Assembly (NCBI GenBank): GCA_021781255.1
Contig: JAJXXG010000765.1
Span: 1 to 9,955, forward strand
Length of the DNA stretch: 9,955 nt
Source of the DNA: Acidobacteriota bacterium
GTDB taxonomy: Bacteria; Acidobacteriota; Terriglobia; Terriglobales; Acidobacteriaceae
Reading direction: 5' to 3'
Part shown: positions 7,016 through 9,955 of the stretch, piece by piece
Position numbering within the stretch: the first letter of the stretch is position 1
Layout: each line of letters begins with the position of its first letter
The notes under the pieces: model-generated
Told to the model about the DNA's origin: nothing
Databases searched by the model: none
What the model saw: the letters and a program-made list of their open reading frames with translations, nothing else
Translations under genes and position numbers: made by a program

Positions 7016-7989
7016 TGGAAGTTCTCCCCTGTGGATGACTTCAGATAACGACGCCGCAGCCTGTTGCCCGCCAGTTCGAGGAGTTCGGGGGTGGCAGTCA
7101 AATAGGTTTCGGTTCCCAGGATGTCATCGTGGCCCATGTATGCGGACAACCAGGGAAGACGCGCGTGGAGGTCCGCGCCCTGGCTATACCAGCGACTCAG
7201 CCGATGGACCGCGAAGGTGTGACGCAGATCGTACGGACGCGGCCCTACACGACCTCGTGCCGGCTTCAGGCCGGCATTCTGAAATAGCTTTTGCAGTGCG
7301 TGTCCCGCGGTGCCGACAGGCAGAGTCTGGCAGTTGACCCCGACGAAGAAGCGGTCGTCGGGTCTCGGAATCGCACCAGTGAACACCTGCCGAGCCACAA
7401 GATACTTTTCCATTTCGCGCGCCAGTGAACGGTGAAAAGGGACCCATCTCGCTCTGCCTTTGAACATTTGCACGAACAGGACGCCCGCGTGAGTGTCCAC
7501 GTCATATAAGTGGAGACGAAGAGCCTCGCCGAAGCGGATGCCCGTGCAATACAACAGCAAGAGGAGCATCCTGTATAAAGCAGATCGGAACGGTGGTCGC
7601 TTCAACATCGTGGTGAGTTCGAGCAATCGCTTTATGTTGCCTTCCGATAGCACGTAAGGCGTAAACGTGGATTCGGTGGGCAGCTGCGGCCACAGTGGCT
7701 CATGAACAAGTGGGCAGGCCGGGCGCCGTCGCAAGTAGGAACAGAACTGCCGTAGCACAGCCGCGTCCATCGAAACGCTCACAGCCTTGCGTTGTGGCTT
7801 GCTGGCAAGCCATGCAACCATCGCCTGGCTGAGGTTCCACTTGCGATGGCGGGCAGCATATTTCAGCACGAACCTATCGAATTCCAACAGTGTGAACTCA
7901 GCCCTGTCATAGCGGTAGCCCAAGCTCCGCTTAAACAGAAGGAACTTCTGCAAATCGTTGGACAAGGAACTGCGGAAGAGCGCCTTCAT
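7012..7989 (-). CDS. ritB: RIT tyrosine recombinase, second gene (RitB-type)
   Basis: This is a 325-residue tyrosine recombinase. Residues 1-105 are the SAM-like core-binding domain (LQKFLLFKRSLGYRYDRAEF). In the catalytic domain Arg152 (YCTGIRFGE), Lys177 (MFKGRARWVP), Arg256 (PYDLRHTFAV), His287 (YMGHDD) and Tyr296 (TETYLTATPE, nucleophile) are present, but the usual His of HxxR is Tyr253. I chose the start at 7989 because its ATG overlaps the ritA stop as ATGA and the translation begins with the domain; the open frame extends to 8277, but those 96 extra residues overlap ritA and resemble no recombinase. It is the middle gene of the operon and should act with RitA and RitC on the element ends. 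The Tyr substitution may be tolerated, since such variants occur in the superfamily. Confidence 0.85.
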   Translation of the reverse strand: MKALFRSSLSNDLQKFLLFKRSLGYRYDRAEFTLLEFDRFVLKYAARHRKWNLSQAMVAWLASKPQRKAVSVSMDAAVLRQFCSYLRRRPACPLVHEPLWPQLPTESTFTPYVLSEGNIKRLLELTTMLKRPPFRSALYRMLLLLLYCTGIRFGEALRLHLYDVDTHAGVLFVQMFKGRARWVPFHRSLAREMEKYLVARQVFTGAIPRPDDRFFVGVNCQTLPVGTAGHALQKLFQNAGLKPARGRVGPRPYDLRHTFAVHRLSRWYSQGADLHARLPWLSAYMGHDDILGTETYLTATPELLELAGNRLRRRYLKSSTGENFQ

Positions 7990-9206
7990 TTCGGCACCGG
8001 AAGTGTTACTCCCCGGAGACGCCGCAGTGCCACGCGAACGTATACGGAAGTAGAAGAGGGTCGGCGGTGACCCAAGATGTCGCTGAGGACTTTCAGGTTG
8101 GCGCCTGCATCGACCTGTCTGCAGGCGTGCGTATGTCGAAATGCATGTGCACCAATCACCTTGGCGGAAACTCCAGCCTTCCGTGCGTATTCGCGAATCC
8201 GGTGACGGATTGCGCCGCTGGTCAGTGGGTTGTACGGTATCATCGTGCTCACAAATACCCGCCGGGCTTGTGCGCATGAGGGACGTTCACTCTTCAGATA
8301 TGCGGCCAGCGCTCTCGCGATCGGAGGTAGTAAAGGCAGTTCAATCTGGGCACCGGTTTTTGGTCGACGCACGGAGATGATCCCAGATTGCCAGTTCACG
8401 TCCTCAAGTTGCAGCGCTAGAACCTCGGCTGCGCCCATTCCGTAAAGTGCCATCATCAGGAGCATGGTGAAGTCGCGTTTGCCGGGTGATTGTGCCGTCG
8501 AAATAGAACCCATTATTCGCTTCACGTCTTTCCATGGAAGAGCACGTGGTGGCCGTTCCGTCATGCGAACCCGTGGAGCCAGGACGCAGGCCGCTAAATC
8601 ACGTCGGAGCCTGCCAGTGCTGCGCAGGAAGCGCAAGAAAGACCTCAGAGACGTGCAGGATCTGGCAACAGTCCGCCTGGACATGTGCTCTGCCTGTTGC
8701 CTGACGAATACATCGATGTCGGAAACTGTCATCCTGTTCACAGACTTGCGACTCTTCCGAAGCAGCGACAGAAAAATGCGCACATCATCCAAGTCTCGGC
8801 GAAGGGTTCCCTCTGCGACGCCGCGATGGCGGCGACGGAATTCGCAATACTCCTTAAGAAGAGGTGACACGGGAGCCTGGGCGCGCTGTGGACTCCACTC
8901 CGGTAGAGCAGCTCCCAGAGCCCGGATTGCATATGCCCATGCGTGGAGTGCATTTCTGGCAATGAGACAACTGCTGGCGCCAACCGGTCCCTTGGTTCTG
9001 GGTCCCACATATGAGCGAGCAAACCGCAAAGCTCCCTCCAGACTCAGTTCAGCAACTTCATCAAGGCCGAGCCGCTCACAGTAGGCGTAGAAGCGTCGGA
9101 CCCAATCCAAATAGGTTCGTGCCGATCCCAGAGAGATATCGCCACTGCGCCACAGACACAAGACTTCCTTCTCGCGTTTATCCAAATGGCCTAATTGCTG
9201 ATTCAT
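7986..9206 (-). CDS. ritA: RIT tyrosine recombinase, first gene (RitA-type), first catalytic Arg absent
   Basis: This 406-residue recombinase is the promoter-proximal gene of the trio. It has an N-terminal arm (1-110) and a SAM-like core-binding domain (about 112-215). The catalytic domain holds Lys283 (RRPKTG), His354 and Arg357 (GAHAFRHTHA), His380 (DILGHRRPSS) and Tyr389 (TSVYVRVAL, nucleophile). The first-arginine box reads LYGMGAAEVLAL, placing Gly258 where most relatives have Arg. From memory RitA-like proteins often read YGLGAGEV here, so the loss may be a family trait and not decay. The frame is otherwise intact, arguing for a conserved role. ATG 9206 lacks a clear Shine-Dalgarno. A GATAAT -10-like hexamer (complement of 9247-9252) lies 40 bp upstream and overlaps the right inner repeat, so the operon may be controlled by its own recombinases. 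Confidence 0.85.
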   Translation of the reverse strand: MNQQLGHLDKREKEVLCLWRSGDISLGSARTYLDWVRRFYAYCERLGLDEVAELSLEGALRFARSYVGPRTKGPVGASSCLIARNALHAWAYAIRALGAALPEWSPQRAQAPVSPLLKEYCEFRRRHRGVAEGTLRRDLDDVRIFLSLLRKSRKSVNRMTVSDIDVFVRQQAEHMSRRTVARSCTSLRSFLRFLRSTGRLRRDLAACVLAPRVRMTERPPRALPWKDVKRIMGSISTAQSPGKRDFTMLLMMALYGMGAAEVLALQLEDVNWQSGIISVRRPKTGAQIELPLLPPIARALAAYLKSERPSCAQARRVFVSTMIPYNPLTSGAIRHRIREYARKAGVSAKVIGAHAFRHTHACRQVDAGANLKVLSDILGHRRPSSTSVYVRVALRRLRGVTLPVPK

Positions 9207-9247
9207 AAAGCGACCGACGCGGCAACTACCGCTGACGCTTGCCAGTA

Positions 9248-9258
9248 TTATCTGGAGT
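9248..9258 (+). repeat. RIT inner inverted repeat, right
   Basis: TTATCTGGAGT is the exact inverse of 5986-5996. It lies 41 bp upstream of the ritA start. Its TTATC also supplies, on the minus strand, the TAA that ends the truncated tnpC frame and a GATAAT that could serve as a -10 box for ritABC. Confidence 0.8.
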
Positions 9259-9303
9259 CAGTTACCACTTCGGTTCCCGCTGGCACCACTCTTGGGAAGG
9301 TAT

Positions 9304-9331
9304 TCCAGATAAATCCTCTCTCCAGATAATG
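9304..9331 (-). repeat. RIT outer terminal inverted repeat, right
   Basis: Read on the minus strand it starts CATTATCTGGAGAG and ends TTTATCTGGA, matching the left outer repeat at 27 of 28 positions. Both tandem motif copies here are TTATCTGGA, whereas the left inner copy is TTATCCGGA. Confidence 0.9.
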
Positions 9332-9955
9332 CGCCCAACATGCGACTTCATAGATGGCGCCATCGCCGTACAGATGATGGAACCCTGCGTATGCGTCCGC
9401 TTGCAGGCCCCCCTTGAAGTGCTTCAGATGCTGCCGCGGATGCTCCCCCTTGCGATCCTCCGAGTACGCGAACCAGACGGCCGGCGCAGTGCCTTCGCCT
9501 GCAGGCCGGTCATCGCGCACATAAGTCCAGAGACGCCCAGTCTTCGTCTTGCCACTGCCAGGTGCAAGCACCGGCATCGGCGTGTCGTCGGCGTGAAGCT
9601 TGGCTCCGGCGAGCACATGCTTCTGAATCGCATCGATCAGTGGAGAAAGCAACTCACTTGCTCCACCTACCCAGCCGGCCAGCGTGGAACGCTCAATCTC
9701 TACTCCCTGGCGAGCGTAGATCTCTGACTGGCGATATAGAGGCAAGTGGTCAGCGAACTTCGAAACCAGGACGTGAGCCAGCAGCCCTGGCCCGGCAAGG
9801 CCACGCTCGATCGGACGCGATGGTGCAGGCGCTTCAACCACACGCTCGCAGCCGCTGCAGGCGAACTTCGGCCGCACGTGACGAATGACCTTGAAGCTAT
9901 CCGGGATGTACTCCAGTTGCTCGGAGACATCTTCGCCGAACTTGCGCAGCTGGCC
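9329..9955 (-). pseudogene. tnpC: IS66 transposase TnpC, N-terminal and central part, severed by RIT insertion (5' end outside window)
   Basis: The frame is open from the window edge: QLRKFGEDVSEQLEYIPDSF, VIRHVRPKFACSGCERVV (part of the IS66 zinc-binding region), SRPIERGLAGPGLLAHVLVS, DHLPLYRQSEIYARQGV and STLAGWVG, which are strong IS66 signatures. Asp in LHADDTPMPVL (codon about 9587-9589) and Asp in LQADAYAGF (about 9395-9397) are the first two DDE residues. Native sequence ends at CWAH (9329-9331); reading then enters the RIT right end and adds 26 foreign residues before TAA at 9248-9250. The third catalytic residue is on the distant half at 5310-5876, so transposition by this copy should be abolished. 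Start codon and accessory IS66 genes lie beyond the window. Confidence 0.88.

Larger units (their letters stand above)
5871..9334 (-). mobile_element. Recombinase-in-trio (RIT) element inserted in IS66 tnpC
   Basis: Three tandem overlapping tyrosine recombinase genes bounded by inverted repeats are the hallmark of RIT elements. The insertion boundaries follow from the host gene: removing 3458 bp (5871-9328) joins the tnpC halves in frame through Cys-Trp-Ala-His-Ala-Arg-Arg-Lys. A near-direct repeat, ATGAGC (5871-5876) and ATGCGC (9329-9334), flanks the element and looks like the crossover core; the range given includes both copies, so the exact breakpoint within these 6 bp is undecided. The termini carry a 28-bp inverted repeat with one mismatch, an inner 11-bp inverted repeat and, on the left only, a 22-bp palindrome. 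No passenger gene is present. That this is a RIT is established family knowledge applied to the gene layout; activity is not shown. Confidence 0.87.
5221..9955 (-). mobile_element. IS66-family element, interrupted by a RIT insertion (partial)
   Basis: The two tnpC halves at 5310-5876 and 9329-9955 place an IS66-family element here on the minus strand, extending past the right end of the window, where its accessory genes and other terminus should lie. The downstream boundary is not proven. Integrase homology stops near 5219, and the plus-strand sequence at 5221 begins GAAAGCGTCC, close to the GTAAGCG start common in IS66 termini, so 5221 is my best guess. The other terminus and target duplication cannot be checked here. 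Confidence 0.6.

Noticed and set aside
7990..8277. N-terminal extension of ritB to an upstream ATG
   Set aside because: The 96 extra residues overlap ritA completely and are not recombinase-like; the ATGA overlap at 7986-7989 gives a far better start.
5871..9334. Tn554-like transposon or integron interpretation of the three recombinases
   Set aside because: Tn554 has two tyrosine recombinases plus a small TnpC and no terminal inverted repeats, and no attI or cassette array is visible; three overlapping full-length recombinases with terminal repeats fit a RIT.

Overview
The window is GC-rich bacterial DNA that looks like a plant-polysaccharide-degrading soil bacterium. Protein style (secreted GH51 and GH-A hydrolases, an IS66 transposase, a degraded phage-type integrase) resembles Acidobacteria, but this is inference from familiarity, not a search. 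No rRNA, tRNA or CRISPR array is visible.

Bases 1-4802 form a carbohydrate-degradation block. A secreted right-handed beta-helix protein (minus strand, 3' end beyond the window) is divergent from a Tat-exported GH51-type alpha-L-arabinofuranosidase, with about 700 bp of non-coding DNA between them. The GH51 gene converges on a secreted GH5-like (clan GH-A) hydrolase, with a GC-rich hairpin between the two. The three products are probably exported enzymes acting on plant cell-wall polymers such as arabinan, arabinoxylan or pectin.

From about 4900 to the window end is a nested mobile region with three layers. (1) The relic of a tyrosine integrase (4909-5219), broken by a frameshift and a TGA. 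(2) An IS66-family element whose tnpC is seen as two halves (5310-5876 and 9329-9955). (3) A recombinase-in-trio (RIT) element of about 3.46 kb inserted into tnpC. The RIT carries three overlapping minus-strand tyrosine recombinase genes (ritA, ritB, ritC) joined by two ATGA stop/start overlaps. Deleting 3458 bp restores the tnpC reading frame exactly (C-W-A-H then A-R-R-K-F-H), which fixes the insertion boundaries.

The most interesting part is the RIT. Each end has two TTATC(C/T)GGA motifs pointing inward plus an inner opposed copy, and the left end alone carries a perfect 22-bp palindrome made of a related motif. The three recombinases also differ in active-site completeness: RitC has the full set, RitB has Tyr in place of the HxxR histidine, and RitA has Gly where the first catalytic arginine is expected. 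That pattern suggests a division of labour in a multi-recombinase complex.
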